A stretch of 64,000 bases of DNA, from NCBI RefSeq assembly GCF_012489685.1, contig NC_080042.1, positions 54,736,066 through 54,800,065 on the forward strand. Direction: 5' to 3'. Each line of letters starts with the position of its first letter. The stretch's first letter is position 1. Under the pieces are notes generated by a model, which was not told where the DNA came from, ran no database searches, and saw nothing but the letters and a program-made list of their open reading frames with translations. A program made the position numbers and the translations under genes. This DNA comes from Lotus japonicus. Lineage: Eukaryota > Streptophyta > Magnoliopsida > Fabales > Fabaceae. Shown here one piece after another: positions 31,163 through 43,476 of the stretch.

Positions 31163-31491
31163 CTTCCCTATGTTCCACAAAGATTATTGTTTAAGGTTGT
31201 CGCACAAAGAATAAGATGACAATTATTGATAGTATAATGTTAGTAAAGTACCCTTATTTAATTTGACTAATAGCATGTGCATCTATCAAATTCTACTTAG
31301 AAAGAGAATAATGTAGTTGATAAAGAAGAGTTCTAGTTGGTTAATATAAAAGGTAATAAGTGCGAGAAAATTTATTAAAAAAGTGTATATGTGGAAAAAA
31401 TAGTAAAAAATGCATTGATTTTCTAAAACAACAAACATTTTAGAATATTGAAAGAAGATCTAAAACAACAATTTTTTCGGAACGGAGGGAG
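31163..31491. mobile_element. Stowaway-like MITE 1 (~329 bp)
   Basis: The ends CTTCCCTATGTTCCAC and CGGAACGGAGGGAG match the Stowaway consensus CTCCCTCCGTCCC, with TA following the right end. The internal sequence is colinear with the MITEs at 31894 and 58746 (GACAATTATTGATAGTATAATGTTA; AAAATGCATTGATTTTC). Non-coding; mobilised by Tc1/mariner-type transposases. Confidence 0.8.
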
Positions 31492-31497
31492 TAAGTC

Positions 31498-31815
31498 AAT
31501 ATTTTCTTCATTCTAAAATGTTCATTATTTAAGGTTATACACACAATTTAAGAGCTCATTAATTAAAATATTATTATTTAATGTTCTTTATATTAAGAAG
31601 AGAATGATTGTTATATTTATTAAATCATTTGTAAGAAATGTGATAGGTTTTTTTTTATAGTTAGGTAAAAATATGATGTGATATGTGAGACATATATTAA
31701 ATAAGGACATAAATGAAAGAAAATGAAATAAATAATATTAAATTTCTTAAATTACAAACGTTTTAAAAAATATGTGAAAATTTAAAAGAATATTTGTATT
31801 GAAATGGAGGAATTA
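31498..31815. mobile_element. Degenerate Stowaway-like MITE
   Basis: Left end TTCTTCATTCTAAAATG; the right end reads, as reverse complement, TTCCTCCATTTCAATAC. Length and position fit a diverged MITE of the same superfamily. Confidence 0.45.
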
Positions 31816-32259
31816 TGAACCATTCCAAAATAATTTCAATTTTTTACAGATGTGTGTGTGGTTGTAAACTAATTTGATAAAACTAATAAAATACTCCCTC
31901 TGTTTCACAAATATTGTTGTTTAAAATTGTGGTACAAAGAGTAAGATAACAATTATTGACAGTATAATGTTACTAAACTACCGTTGTTTAATTTTACTAG
32001 TATCATGTGCAGTTATTAAATTTTACTTGTAATTGATAGAGAAGAATTGTCGTTGGTTAATATGAAACGTGATAAGAGAGAAAAAATTTGTTAAATGAGC
32101 GTATAGGTGAAAAAATTTAGCAAAAAATGCAAGCGTTGCCGTTGTTGACTTTGACTAACCGACATCTCCAGCCTAGGGGATTGTGGTGCTGTTGCGTTGG
32201 CTGGTCAATAGCCTTTGTACCTTTATCCTGTTTGACCTAGTCTTGAGTGTTGCGCCGTG

Positions 32260-33514
32260 ATGGACCAGAATAGAAACCTCAAGTTGTCAAGCCCTAAAAG
32301 CGAGGTGATGAACCTCGGAAGAGTGGAAGTCGACAAGGATCTGGCGGACGACGTGTGGGCGGTCGGAAAATTACTATAGCGGGGTGATTATCGGGTTCGC
32401 TCACTGCGAGCAGTTCTGCAGAAATTGTGGGGATCAACCCACCATGTGGAAATAAGAGAGATCAGCCAAAACTTGTTTCTTTTCAGATTCGTGAATACCA
32501 GGGAGCGTAACTTCGCTCTCAGGGGTGGACCTTGGCTCTTCAACCTCTTCAAAGTGGTGCTCAGGTCGTTCCATGTCCATGAAATCCCATCCCAAGTTCC
32601 TCTGGACAGAGCACCATATTGGATGCAAGTGCACAACCTTCCAGTGTGGCTCCAAAAGCAGATGATTGAAAGAACGCAAGCGAATGGCTTCGCCGGCTAT
32701 ATTGCGTGGGACAGATCGGATTCAAACAGGTTTGGTGAATTCTTCAGAATCTGTGTGTGAGTGGACGTTACTTCCCCTCTTAGAAGGGGACAAGCGCTGA
32801 TGACTGAGGGGGGAAAACCTTTCCAGGTCAAATTCAAATACGAGAAGCTTCGAAACTACTGCTACCGGTGTGGTCTTCTTGATCACGTAGTGAAGAAATG
32901 TGAGATGGAGCCCTTTTCCGATGAATCAGAAGCGAGCCTTCCTTATGGCCTTTGGCTCCGTGCGAATGATAGTTTTAATGATAGCCCGCGTCCTAGACCC
33001 ATGGAGGAACGCACAGATCGTGACGGGTGCGGGGAGAAGGAGCACGAGGACATTGCACCGGAATCCGATCAGGGAATGAGCGACGACCTGGACGTGGATG
33101 TTGAACTTCAGAAACTAGCAGAGGAGGGTGTGGACAAGCAGGAAGGAGCTGCAGGTGATCAGGCTTTGGGTGTTGACTCGAAAGTGTTGGTGGATGACAT
33201 TGACAGATCTGTGACGCTGGAAAAGGATATGGCGAGCTTGAACAACCAGTTTAACGTTGATCGCGCAACACCTTTCTTCTCCTTCACGAGCTCTCACATC
33301 CTCCGGGGATGGCAATCGTTATGTTCCAAAGGTCACTGGGAATTATCCTGCCGGTAATGGCGACACACGCAAGAGGGTGGCTGGGGGTGGTACAACCTCA
33401 TCTTTGTTCTCCTCTAGCTCCGGGGTGTCTCCCCGTCTCAAGAGACAAAACAGCAGCAATGACATTGGATTGGGATTGGCGGAGCCTGTTGATCAGGGCC
33501 GCCCACCTCAATGA
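32260..33514 (+). pseudogene. LINE ORF1 (DUF4283 / zinc-knuckle RNA-binding protein), broken
   Basis: The start ATG at 32260 is supported because the frame runs from it into the conserved core. The core contains FLFRFVNTRERNFALRGGPW (DUF4283-type), APYWMQVHNLP, and a CCHC knuckle CYRCGLLDHVVKKC at about 32865-32905. Breaks: TAG at 32374-32376, TGA at 32758-32760, and a frameshift near 33290-33310, after which the frame continues to a TGA at 33512-33514. Plant L1 ORF1 proteins bind element RNA and chaperone it to the target. This copy cannot produce the full protein. Confidence 0.85.
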
Positions 33515-36500
33515 AGCTTCTATCTTGGTACTGTCGTGGGCTTGGGAATCCACGGGCAATTTGGGCCTTGCGAAGGCTCATCAGCAAAAAAGATCCTGAC
33601 GTTGTCTTCGCCATGGAGACTCGTCGTTCTAGTAGTGAGTTGGTTGCCCTTCGGGGCATTGGTGGTTTTAATAATTTATTTCCGGTATCTTGTGCTGGTG
33701 CAGGACGTTCAAGAGCAGGTGGTTTGTGCCTTTTATGGCAAGATGATATAGATAATACAATGGTCCACTCATCCCTTAACCATATTTTATTTCATTTTGT
33801 GCACTGGGATACTAATGTTTTAATGCAGGTGCTTGCGGTGTATGTATGGCCAGAGGAGCACAATAAATGGCGCACGTGGCATATGATTAAAAGATACAAA
33901 CCGTATGCGTTAGTGTCGTGGCTTTGCATATGATATTTTTATGATATTCTGAGTCCGACTGATAAATTGGGGGGAAACCCTGTTGATTTTGCTCATTTGC
34001 AGGTAGCTATTGATGCTCTTTTAGATTGTGGTCTCAGAGATGTAGGGTACTCAGGATACCGCTACACCTGGTCAAACAAGAGGAAGGCTCCCAATACAAT
34101 TGAGGAAAGATTGGATTATGCTCTTGTTAATGACAGCTAGCAGGAGACTTGGCCTTTTATGGAGATTAATCATCTTCCTAGGAATCGCTCTAATCACAAC
34201 CCTATCCTTTTGTCCAGTGGTGTCCGTCGACGTTCTGACAACAGGGGGAGGGTTCATAAGTTAGATTTGAGTAAGTTTGGCTCCAGAATGGTGATGAATG
34301 TACTGAGGTGGTGGCGGATTCTTGGAGTCATTCAGGCTCGTATTTAATCTCAAAATTGACCCAGGTTGGCGGCTCTTTGGAAAGTTGGGGATTTGAAACC
34401 TTTGGGGATATCTCTCGTAAGGTTGCTGATTTACGGCACAAGCTTCAATCCCTTCAACCTCGTCCTCAAACCGAACAAGTAGTATCTGAAACAGCGGAGA
34501 TCGAAGACAAGCTCGATGTGCTTTTAGAGCAGGAAGAGGTAATGTGGTGCCAGCGGTCGAGGGAAAATTGTCTCTGATATGGTGATAAAAATACTCATTT
34601 CTTTCATACAAAAGCTTCCCAGCGGAGGAGGGGGATCTTCATTGAGGAACTGAAAGATGAGCATGGTCGCACGGTGGTGGAACACAAGGATATTGCTAGA
34701 GTCCTGACTGATTATTTTAAGGGGCTTTTCACTACCAGTGCCCCTGCTGATATTATGTTTGTATGTCTCTGGTAGCTGGTGGACATCAGCCTCATCATCT
34801 CCGGCTGCTTGCGCTTCCGTTCACCAGAGAAGATGTTGAGGAAGCTCTTTTCCAGATGCATCCAACTAAGGCCCTAGGGTGTGATGGTTTGCCTGCGCTT
34901 TTCTATCAAAATTTTTGGCATATTGTTGGCGAAGAGGTTTCATAATTTTGCTTGCAGGTCCTCCATGGCGAGGTGTCCCCAGGTACTATTAATAAAACCC
35001 TTCTTGTTTTGATTCCAAAAGTTAAGAAACCTATGAATGCAACTCAGTTTAGGCCAATAAGTCTTTGCAATGTTTTTTTCTTAAATTATAACGAAGACTA
35101 TGGCGAATAAGATTAAGCTTATATTGCTTGATATTATTTGTGAAGCACAAAGTGCGTTTGTTCCTGGTCGTTTGATCACGGATAATGTCTTAGTGGCGTT
35201 TGAGTGCTTTCACTATATAAAGAAAAAAATCAGTGGCCGTAATGGCATGGTGGCTCTAAAGCTTGACATGTCGAAAGCATATGATAGAGTGGAATGACCT
35301 TTTTTGGAGAGTGTTTTGGAGCAAATGAGTTTCCCAATGCATTGGGTTAATCTTATTATGTCTATTGTTACCACAGTAAATTTTTCAATTATGCTGAATG
35401 GTGCCCCGCAGGAACCTGTCACCCCACATAGAGGATTAAGGCAAGGAGATCTCTTCACCCCTTACCTTTTTATTTTATGTGGGGAAGTTTTCTCTGCATT
35501 GATTAATAGAGTTGTATTAGCGTCTTCCTTACATGTAATTAAAATTGCTAGATCTGCACCTGTGATCTCACTTTTGTTGTTTGCAGATGATAGTATCATT
35601 TTTGCTCGTGCTACGGTGCAAGAAGCAACGTCCATTAAAAGGATATTCTTGCCACTTATGAACAAGCTTCTGGTCAGGTTATCAACCTTGACAAGTCTAT
35701 GCTCTCCTGTAGCCGAAATTTGCCTGATAATAGTTTAAATGAGCTTAAACAGCTGTTGAATGTAAAGGCGGTGGAGTGTTATGATAAGTATCTGGGTCTT
35801 CCAACCATTATTGGAAAGTCTAAAACTCAGATCTTCTCTTTTGTTAAGGACTGGGTCTGTAAGAAACTCAAAGAGTGGAAAGAAAAGTCTCTTTCCCGTG
35901 TTGGTTGTGAGGTTCTAGTCAAGGCGGTGGCTCAATCGATTCCATCCTATGTCATGTCTTGTTTCATTTTGTCGGATGGCATTTGTTCGCACATAGAAGG
36001 CTTGATAAGCCAATTCTATTGGGGCGGCGATGTTTCTTAGCGAGGTATGCATTGGCTTAGCTACAAAAATTTGTGTAAATCCAAGGATCGTGGTGGAATT
36101 GGGTTTAGAGACTTCAAGAAATTCAATACGACTCTCTTGCCAAAACTTGGTGGCGGTTGAGGGCTAGACCGGAGACCCTCCTGGGTAGGGTTTTCCAAGC
36201 GGTCTATTACTCGAGAGGATTTATCCATGATGCTAAGAAAGGTTATCGCCCTAGTTATGTGTGGTCTAGTATACTCCGTTCTGGTGAGCTCTTCAAGATA
36301 GGGGGTATGTGGAAGGTGGGTGATGGTAAGCATATTAAAGCTTGGACCGATAAATGGGTGGTTGGAGATGCTCCATTGGTTTACAGTGAAGACTTGGTGC
36401 AACAGCTTGAAGTGGATATCAAACCTCTAATCGAGTTTGTTTGCTGCCCTCCTACAGCGCGAGCTATTATGGTGATGCCTCTATCTATTGTCCCACAGCA

Positions 36501-37115
36501 GGACTTGTTCTATTGGCCATGGACTACTGATGGACATTATTCTACCATGTCGGGCTATATTTTTCTACAGCATAATGATGTCAGCAGGCAGGGATCTTCG
36601 TCTAGTTCGCCCTCACTACCTCCTACTCGATGGAAGCAATTGTAGAAGGCTCCCACTCTTCCTCGCTGTAACACCCCGATTTCGGTGGCGTCACTTTAGT
36701 AACCAAAGAAATAACTTAAGCGGAAAAACGTGAATTATTTTTTTTTTTGATAATAAAATGAAAGACTGAAAGAAAATAAACTTCCCGCCAAAAGGTAAAA
36801 GAAAACTAATATACATCTACATAAATATATACATGCCCACACTAGTACCAGCCACATCGCGAGTAACCTCAAGCGACGGGTGACGGAAGAAAGTAACGCC
36901 CGAAGGCAAAAGTACAAACCAAAAGAAAAGTCAAGTGTCCGCAACACTATCCCTCAAAATGAGAATGAGTTAGCCCAGATGGCCTAAAACAAGACCTCTT
37001 AGCCCAACCAACTCTCTGTGATCCCCGTAGAGGAACCACACAAAAAGCTATAGGCGGGAAACTACCCTGTCCCCAAAGAAACAATGACGGTCAGAGCTAA
37101 GACTCTACTCCTACA

Positions 37116-37250
37116 CTAATCCCATCTCGAGTAAGTCGCTCGGTGGCCAGCGGGGTCGACCACCCCTGAACCGTAGTCCTCCTGATCAAGCTTCTTCAAC
37201 CTAGTTTCCCCTGAAGGGTGAACCATCGTGAACCGGTCCGCCATGGACAT
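37116..37250 (-). pseudogene. Truncated LTR-borne ORF (44 aa)
   Basis: Starts MSMADRFTMVHPSGETR and runs through a VVDPAGHRATY block, matching the start of the 158-aa ORF at 41840-42316 at most positions. A ~330-bp deletion relative to copy C then brings in a stop. See that entry for what can be said about function. Confidence 0.6.
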
Positions 37251-37924
37251 CTGACAAAGGCGTAGTCCGCCCAAACACACACAGAAGACGCGAGGGTCAA
37301 CTCCAAAGAATTATATAAATATTAAAGCCAGATATATATATATGGGATAATAATTATTAGCCTCTCAGGCTTAGAGTTTAGGGATAACATCCTAGGGTTG
37401 CATGTATCGCAAAAAATATAAAAGATCATAATAACAATTAGCATGCCTCAATTAGGGTAAACAAGTACCAATCACACTCAGCAAACAAGTCAGCATGTAT
37501 GTTGCATGAAATGCAATGCTGGTTAACAAAATGCATTCCGGAAGAAGGATGGACACCAACGAGTCAGCCCTAACACCGGCCATAGTGGGACCATTCCGCT
37601 CGGGCGTCTCTTACACCACACAAAAGTAGTCAGATCAGCAGTGAACCCGTAGGTCTGCCATTCCGTCTGCTACTGAGGACCACCGTAGTGTCCTAAATAT
37701 GAAAATCCGGGTCTTATGACCATTTTGGAATCCACCGAGGTCCGGTATCACGCCGTGTATTAACCTCAAAATGAGTGCATGAATGCAAGTGATTAGCCAA
37801 ACAACGTCTCCGACCTCACCCGACACGTCGCCACGTGTTCTAAATAACTTAAAGTCTCTAAAAAGAATACCCTAAGGCAAATGTCGATTCTGCGACAAAA
37901 TGAATTAATCAAAAGAAGAAGAAG

Positions 37925-38160
37925 ATACTTTGGAACTCATGGTTCCCGGCTAAACTTTAGATAGCCAATCAATAAACTGCTCATCGAGCGAAAAGGTACC
38001 GAAGTACTTGGAACTTAAAGTTCCCGGCTAAACTTTAGATAGCCAAACAATAAACTGCTCATCGAGCGGAAGAGTACGATTGTACTTGGAAACTCATAGT
38101 TTCCGGCTAAACTTTAGATAGCCAACCAATAAACTGCTCATCGAGCGAAAGAGTATCAAC
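37925..38160. repeat. ~79-bp tandem repeat in LTR A, three copies
   Basis: The landmark CTCATCGAGCG occurs at about 37980, 38058 and 38137. Each unit also contains CCGGCTAAACTTTAGATAGCC. Copy C has two such units, and the D LTRs have related ~82-bp units in the opposite orientation. Confidence 0.85.
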
Positions 38161-41100
38161 ATACTCGAAAACTTGTAAGTTCCTCAAAACTTGGACTCGA
38201 CGACACTTCTCATATCTTCAAGACTAATATTCAGGCTCTAAGCTCTTATCTAAAGTTGTTATCATTGTTCAAGGGGTTTAGAGATTGGTTAATGTCTTAT
38301 GAATTTTCTTTGAGAAAATAGATTTCGTTTAGTCTTATGATACTTCCTATGAGTTTCAGGGATCCCATAATCCCAATTAATTTCTGAGAAGGTCTCGATC
38401 CATTAAAATATAACAAGGTCCGAACTTCGTTCGTCCTTTCAAACTCTCTCAAAATCTCATAAAAATTCGGCATGACTTGCCCGTAATCCTCACTTTCCAG
38501 AAACATAGGCACGAGTGGAATAGCATCAATGAAACAGCTCAACCAATAGGCATAAACAGCATATTCCAACACATCCTAAGTTAACCATGTAGCACATAGC
38601 ATGTGAATCATTTAGCACACAATATCATGGCATCAAGTACTCAACAAGTTCGGCCGAAGTCTCAGAAATCATTTCAGACATTTAGCAATTAGGTGCATAA
38701 CACATAAATCAAGTCGAATTTCATCGACACCTAAAGCATTATCTAGTAATTCAGAGAGTAGCCCTCACCTGTAACTCCTCCAGCGTTTTCCTCACAACCT
38801 CCTTCACGTTCCTCGCCTTGATCTCCAGGAAACTCCTCAAAAGAACCTTAAGCCAAAATCACAGAAATCAACACATTGAGTCAGGAACTCAGCAAGCAAT
38901 AAGTCCTAGGGTTACACGGTACATTACAAACTCTGTGGTACGACAATCTAACGCGTTAAGAAAAGTTTTCGAAAAAGTCGGATTTCCTCCCCCCTTGGTA
39001 TAGCTCTCGGCCACTTTCCTTAATTGGGAGGGTCGATTTTTCTTCGATCAAACTTGGTTCCTAGGTTGACATAAGCCGTAACTAAGACGGTTCTAAGCTC
39101 GGAAAAATTTTCGGATCGAAAACTGATATAGGGGTAGTTTGGTCATTATTTTTAGCTCAAAATTTCAAAATTGGATTTTTGAAAAACAGATTGGATGGAG
39201 ACGTCCACAACGACGTTTATGACGACAAATCCTACTAGCACTAAGCCAAGTCGATAGATTAGAGCTTAAAAGTTGCGACTTTACCGAAAAATGGGTATTT
39301 AAGGTAGAAATTGATCCCGGCGGCATTTCGTCGACATTTGACAAAATCTAATCCGCAGAACACGCTCAGGAGCATGCAGGGAAGAAGTTTAGACGCTGAA
39401 ATCAGCTTATTTGGACAGTTTTTCAAAAACCTCAAAATTTTGAACTCAGAAAGACGTAGGAGAAGTGGACAGAAACGACGATTCGAAGGAGAGTATAGTT
39501 TACCTACCTCGAGGTCTTCGATTAGCGACGATCGGTGAAGCAAACGGGCAAGAAACGACGAAGATCCGGATCTCTCTCTCTCTCTTGATGCTCGCGGGTT
39601 TGGGGTATTTTTTTTGCAAAAAATCTAATTTTCAAGCTATTTATAGGTTTTGGAAAAAGCGGAAAAATGATTTTTTTGCGATTCCGATTTTTCCCGCGCG
39701 TTCCTCTGCGCATTCTAAGATAGGTTCTGGCGACAGAATTCCAGAACTCAAAACATGATTCTTGGAATTAAACCAAAAGATCCAAAATCGGCATAAGTCG
39801 GTGTAAGTCGGTTTATCCCGAAAAACTACTTTTTGCAGTGATCGTCGGATGAGAAAACTTCCTTCTGAAGAAAGATTGGGATTAACGAAAGAAATAGGAG
39901 AGCGCGGGTGGATTCTTCATTTGCAGCTCCGAATAGAAAAATCCCTTATCGTCTGTCGATCTTAGGTTTCTCGAACTATCAGGGATTCCGTTTCGGCAAC
40001 CTTCCGAGAATTGGAATTTGACGTTCGTACTTTCCTGGATTTCGCATCGAAATAATTGTTTAAGGACGGAAAAGAGAAGTTCTAACATTTCTCTGAGGAT
40101 TTTTGGAATTAGTTTCCATCGTGTCCTAAAGCGTAAATTAACTATTCACTAATACCTTTGACCTCGGATTACGCGTATGTTAGTCGTGCTATAACTCTTA
40201 TCGGTTTTTCGATAAATTCTTGGACTTTTCATGAACCTTTTTCCTTCACAAATTTATCTTAATCAAATAAACTCTTTTATTTTATTCACTTATCCAAAGC
40301 GTTAAAACTTGGGCCTTACACTCGCTGTCGTGAGACCGCTTGGAGAGCTTCCCTGGGGATCTTACCGGTGTGGTCGCTCCTCCATGAGCGTGGTATGGCG
40401 GTGGACCCCTCGTGTCCACAGAGTTTAGCAGAGGCGGAGACGATCGAGCACGCTTTGCTCTTTTGCCCTGTGGTAAAATTGGTATGGTTCGCGAGTCCAC
40501 TTAGGCTACGATTGTAGCAGAATCGTCCTTTCCATGACATGTTCCAAGACTTAATGCAGCACATGGACGATGAGAGATTGGCTTTGTTCATGGAGATCCT
40601 GTACGCACTTTGGTTAACTCGAAATGAGCTGGTCTTCAACGACGGAAATGCCACGGTGGAGCAAATCCTCAAGCGCGGGAGTTCCTTTCACCAACCACAT
40701 GAACAACAGCCAGTTGGGTCGACCATGACGCGCAACCTTCCAGCACAATGGAGCTGCCCGCGAGCTGGAATCTTCAAGGAGAATTTTGATGCAGCTATTC
40801 AGAGTTCTGGTGATGCAGGGATGGGTCTTATTGCTCGAGATTTCCATGGTGAGGTCCTTGCTGCTGCGTGCTGCCCTCTTGGACCTGTCACGTCCCCTAC
40901 TGTGGTCGAGGCTATGGCCTTGAGATGGGCTTTGGTAATGGAAAAGGATCTTGGTTTCCGCCGGGTTGCATTGGAGATGAATTGCTTGGTTTTGTTTGAC
41001 GCATGGCGTCGTGTAGGTGGTTTTTCTATTTTGGATTCTGTTGTTCAAGATTGTCGTTATTTACTTTCGTGTTTTGATGTGTTAGATTTTCTTTTTGTCC

Positions 41101-41839
41101 GTCGTTCGGGGAACCAAGCGGCGGATGCGTTAGCTACTTTATCCTTTTCTTTGGGTGACGTTGTTTGGATTGAGGAGATTCCTCAACAGTTATTTGGCAT
41201 TGTCCAATCTGATGTAATGGCCTTTAGGACTCTCGTTTCTTCTTAATTGGAATATTGAAAGAGTACCCAAAACAACAATCTTTGTGGAACAGAGAGAGTA
41301 TATGTTCAAGCGCTTACTGTAACACCCCATTTTCCAATTTGTAGAATATGTATTTGTAACACCCCGATTTTCGGTGGCGTCACTTTAGTAACCAAAAGAA
41401 TAACTTAAGCGGAAAAACATGAATTATTTTTTTTCCGATAATAAATTTAAAGACTGAAAGAAAATAAACTCCTCAACCAAAGATAAAAGAAAACTAATAT
41501 ACATCTACATATATATACATGCCCAGCTAGTACCAACCACATCGCGAGTAACCTCAAGCGACGGGTGACAGAAGAAAGTAACGCCCGAAGGCAATATGTA
41601 CAAACCAAGGTAAACCTGTGTCCGCAACACCATACCTCAAAACTGAGAACAAATTGGCCCAGTGGCCTAAGGAAAGACCTCCTAAGTCCAACCAGCTCTC
41701 TGTGATCTTCATAAGAAAACCACACAAAAAGCTACCGGTAGGAAACTACCCTGTCCCAAAACTGAAAGCATGACGGTCAGAGCATCGACACTACTCCTAC
41801 ACTAATCCTAACTCGAGGAGCCCACACTAACACTCGATC

Positions 41840-42316
41840 CTACATGCTAGCGCGGTCATCGTCCGAATCTGCATCCAGGACGACTAGGTCGACATACACA
41901 ACACTACCCTCTCTGTCCACCCTGATGCGCTCCTGCACTGGCCTCTCGGGCTCGGGGCCCGGAACAAGATCCTCGATGACAGCAGCAGCAGACGGACTGG
42001 ACTCCGTCGAAGTCCCACCCACTGGCACCTCCTCAGAGGGGTCCTCATCATCCGAAGATGATGGTGGTGGTGGTCCTCCCAAGCCGGGTCCACAATGCAC
42101 ACCAGGCGGCAAGTTGAAGCTCACTATGTGTCTCCTCATCACCCCCTCCGTCAAGCGTCCGAATCGGTCAACACGGTCCTCCATGATCCGACCGGTGTAG
42201 GTCGCACGGTGGCCTATGGGGTCGACCACCCATGCACCTGGGTCGTCCTGATCAAGCATCTCGTACCTGGTCCCCCCCGAGGGGCTGACCATCGTAAACC
42301 AATCCGCCATACTCAT
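41840..42316 (-). CDS. LTR-borne ORF, 158 aa, function unknown
   Basis: Starts at the ATG at 42316 (MSMADWFTMVSPSGGTR); the frame is open some 20 codons further upstream but without another ATG. It lies in LTR sense, ~490-960 bp before the LTR 3' end, downstream of the TATA box, so it would be part of the transcribed leader. The N-terminal ~45 residues include LDQDDPGAWVVDP and IGHRATYTGRI; the middle has a Pro/Ser/Asp/Glu-rich stretch (GGPPPPSSSDDEDPSEE); the C-terminus is acidic. The N-terminal part is conserved in frame in solo LTR A and weakly in element D. I recognise no domain and assign no function. It may be a leader ORF of this family or a captured coding fragment. Confidence 0.5.
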   Translation of the reverse strand: MSMADWFTMVSPSGGTRYEMLDQDDPGAWVVDPIGHRATYTGRIMEDRVDRFGRLTEGVMRRHIVSFNLPPGVHCGPGLGGPPPPSSSDDEDPSEEVPVGGTSTESSPSAAAVIEDLVPGPEPERPVQERIRVDREGSVVYVDLVVLDADSDDDRASM

Positions 42317-43465
42317 CTGACAAATGGCGTAGTCCGCCCAAACACACACAGCAGACGCGAGGGTCAACTCCAAAGAATTATATAAATAATAAAACCAGAT
42401 ATATATATGATAATAAATATTCGCCTCTCAGGCTTATAAGTTTAGGGATAACATCCTAGGGTTTTATATATCACAATGAATGTAAAAGATCATAATAACA
42501 ATTAGCATGCCTCAAGTAGGATAAACAAGTACCAATCACACTCAGCAACTAAGTCAGAATGTATGTTGCATGAAATGCAATGCTGGGTAACAAAATGCAT
42601 TCCGGAAGAAGGATGGACATCAACGAGACGGCCCTAACACCAGCCACGGTGGGTACCTTCCTGCTCGCGTGTCTCTTACACCACACAAAAGTAGTCAGAT
42701 CAGCAGTGAACCCGTAGGTCTGCCATTCCGTCTGCTACTAAGGACCACCGTTGTGAGACCCAAGATTTTAAGCTTAGAATAAATTAGTGAAATTCCTTAT
42801 TAACGAATAAGTTCGATGTATCGTGAAGGGAAACCTGAACAAGAGTTTATTGGATGAAATAAATTTATGAAGGAGAAGGTTCAGGAAAAGTTCAAGGATT
42901 GTATCAAAACCGATAAAAGTATAGCACGACTAACATTCGCCTAATCTTAGGTCAAAGACACTAGTAAATAGCTAATTTACACTTTAGGACGCGATGGAAA
43001 CTAATTCCAAAAATCTTCAGAGAAATGTTAGAATTTCTCTTATTCGTCAGTAAACAAGTATTTCGATGCGAAACCCTGGAATGTACGAACGTCAAATTCC
43101 AATTCTCGGAAGTTTGCCGAAACGGAATCCCTGATAGTTCAAAAACCCTAAAATCGACGGACGATGAAGACTTTTTCTATTCGGAGCTTCAAATAAAGAT
43201 TTCATCCGCGTACGCCCACTCTAATCGACGTTCCGAATCTTTCTTCAGAAAGAAGTTTCTGCATCCGAGGTCAAAAGCATAAAGTGCATAAAGTGCATTT
43301 TTAAGCCGGTAAACATTAAAAACAAGCCTCGAAAACCAAAAATCATACTGATATTTCTTTGGAGAATCAGAAGATTCAGCGGGAAGAATATCGTGTCTAA
43401 AATACGTTGGAATCAGTAGGAAAAATCGGAATCGCGAAATTCTCATTTTTCTGCATTTCCCATTT

Positions 43466-43476
43466 CCTATATATAG
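43466..43476 (+). promoter_or_regulatory. LTR TATA box of element D
   Basis: CCTATATATAG about 715 bp into the LTR, followed by an A- and CA-rich stretch suited to a start site. The same site recurs in the 3' LTR near 50645. Confidence 0.6.

Larger units (their letters stand above)
36667..40320 (-). mobile_element. Solo LTR A (3654 bp), TSD CTCGC
   Basis: Ends TGTAACACCCCGATTTC...GGGCCTTACA. TSD CTCGC at 36662-36666 and 40321-40325, and the interrupted LINE frame resumes on the far side. Same family as solo LTR C, with long colinear stretches. A minus-strand TATA box (CTATAAATAG) lies at about 39636-39645. Contains a ~79-bp tandem repeat and a truncated copy of the LTR-borne ORF. No PBS or internal sequence remains. 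Confidence 0.92.
32131..41246 (+). mobile_element. L1-type plant LINE, decayed, itself split by solo LTR A
   Basis: ORF1 (32260-33514) and ORF2 (33511-41246) are recognisable. The ~3.65-kb LTR at 36667-40320 interrupts ORF2. Without it the LINE is ~5.5 kb. The element ends at the ORF2 stop codon (TAA 41244-41246), with no 3' UTR and no poly(A). It lies in a Stowaway MITE without a visible TSD and with a small target deletion. Many stops and frameshifts show that it is old. Confidence 0.85.
33511..41246 (+). pseudogene. LINE ORF2 (endonuclease, reverse transcriptase, RNase H), broken
   Basis: Starts MKLLSWYCRGLGNPRA, the usual beginning of plant L1 ORF2; the ATG overlaps the ORF1 stop as ATGA. 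Domains in order: an APE-type endonuclease (33511-34260; a stop replaces the start of the GDFN motif near 33932, and the SDHN block near 34190 reads SNHN, losing a catalytic Asp); reverse transcriptase (about 34780-36000; RLITDNVLVAFE, LKLDMSKAYDRVE then a stop, GLRQGDLFTPYLF and the catalytic FADDS near 35580-35594 still present); a zinc-binding RVT domain (36150-36660, continuing at 40326-40520); and RNase H (40760-41200; IFKENFDAA, VEAMALRWAL, NQAADALA, but a catalytic Asp position reads Asn in LEMNCLVLFD). Several stops and frameshifts. Solo LTR A sits in the zinc-RVT part. Confidence 0.88.
31894..41298. mobile_element. Stowaway MITE 2, split by a LINE insertion
   Basis: Left part 31894-32130 (CTCCCTCTGTTTCAC...) and right part about 41247-41298 (...TGGAACAGAGAGAG), with TA on both sides (31892-31893, 41299-41300). 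Compared with MITE 3, about 27-30 bp between AAAAAATGC and GAATATTGAAAG are missing at the insertion point. Confidence 0.85.
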
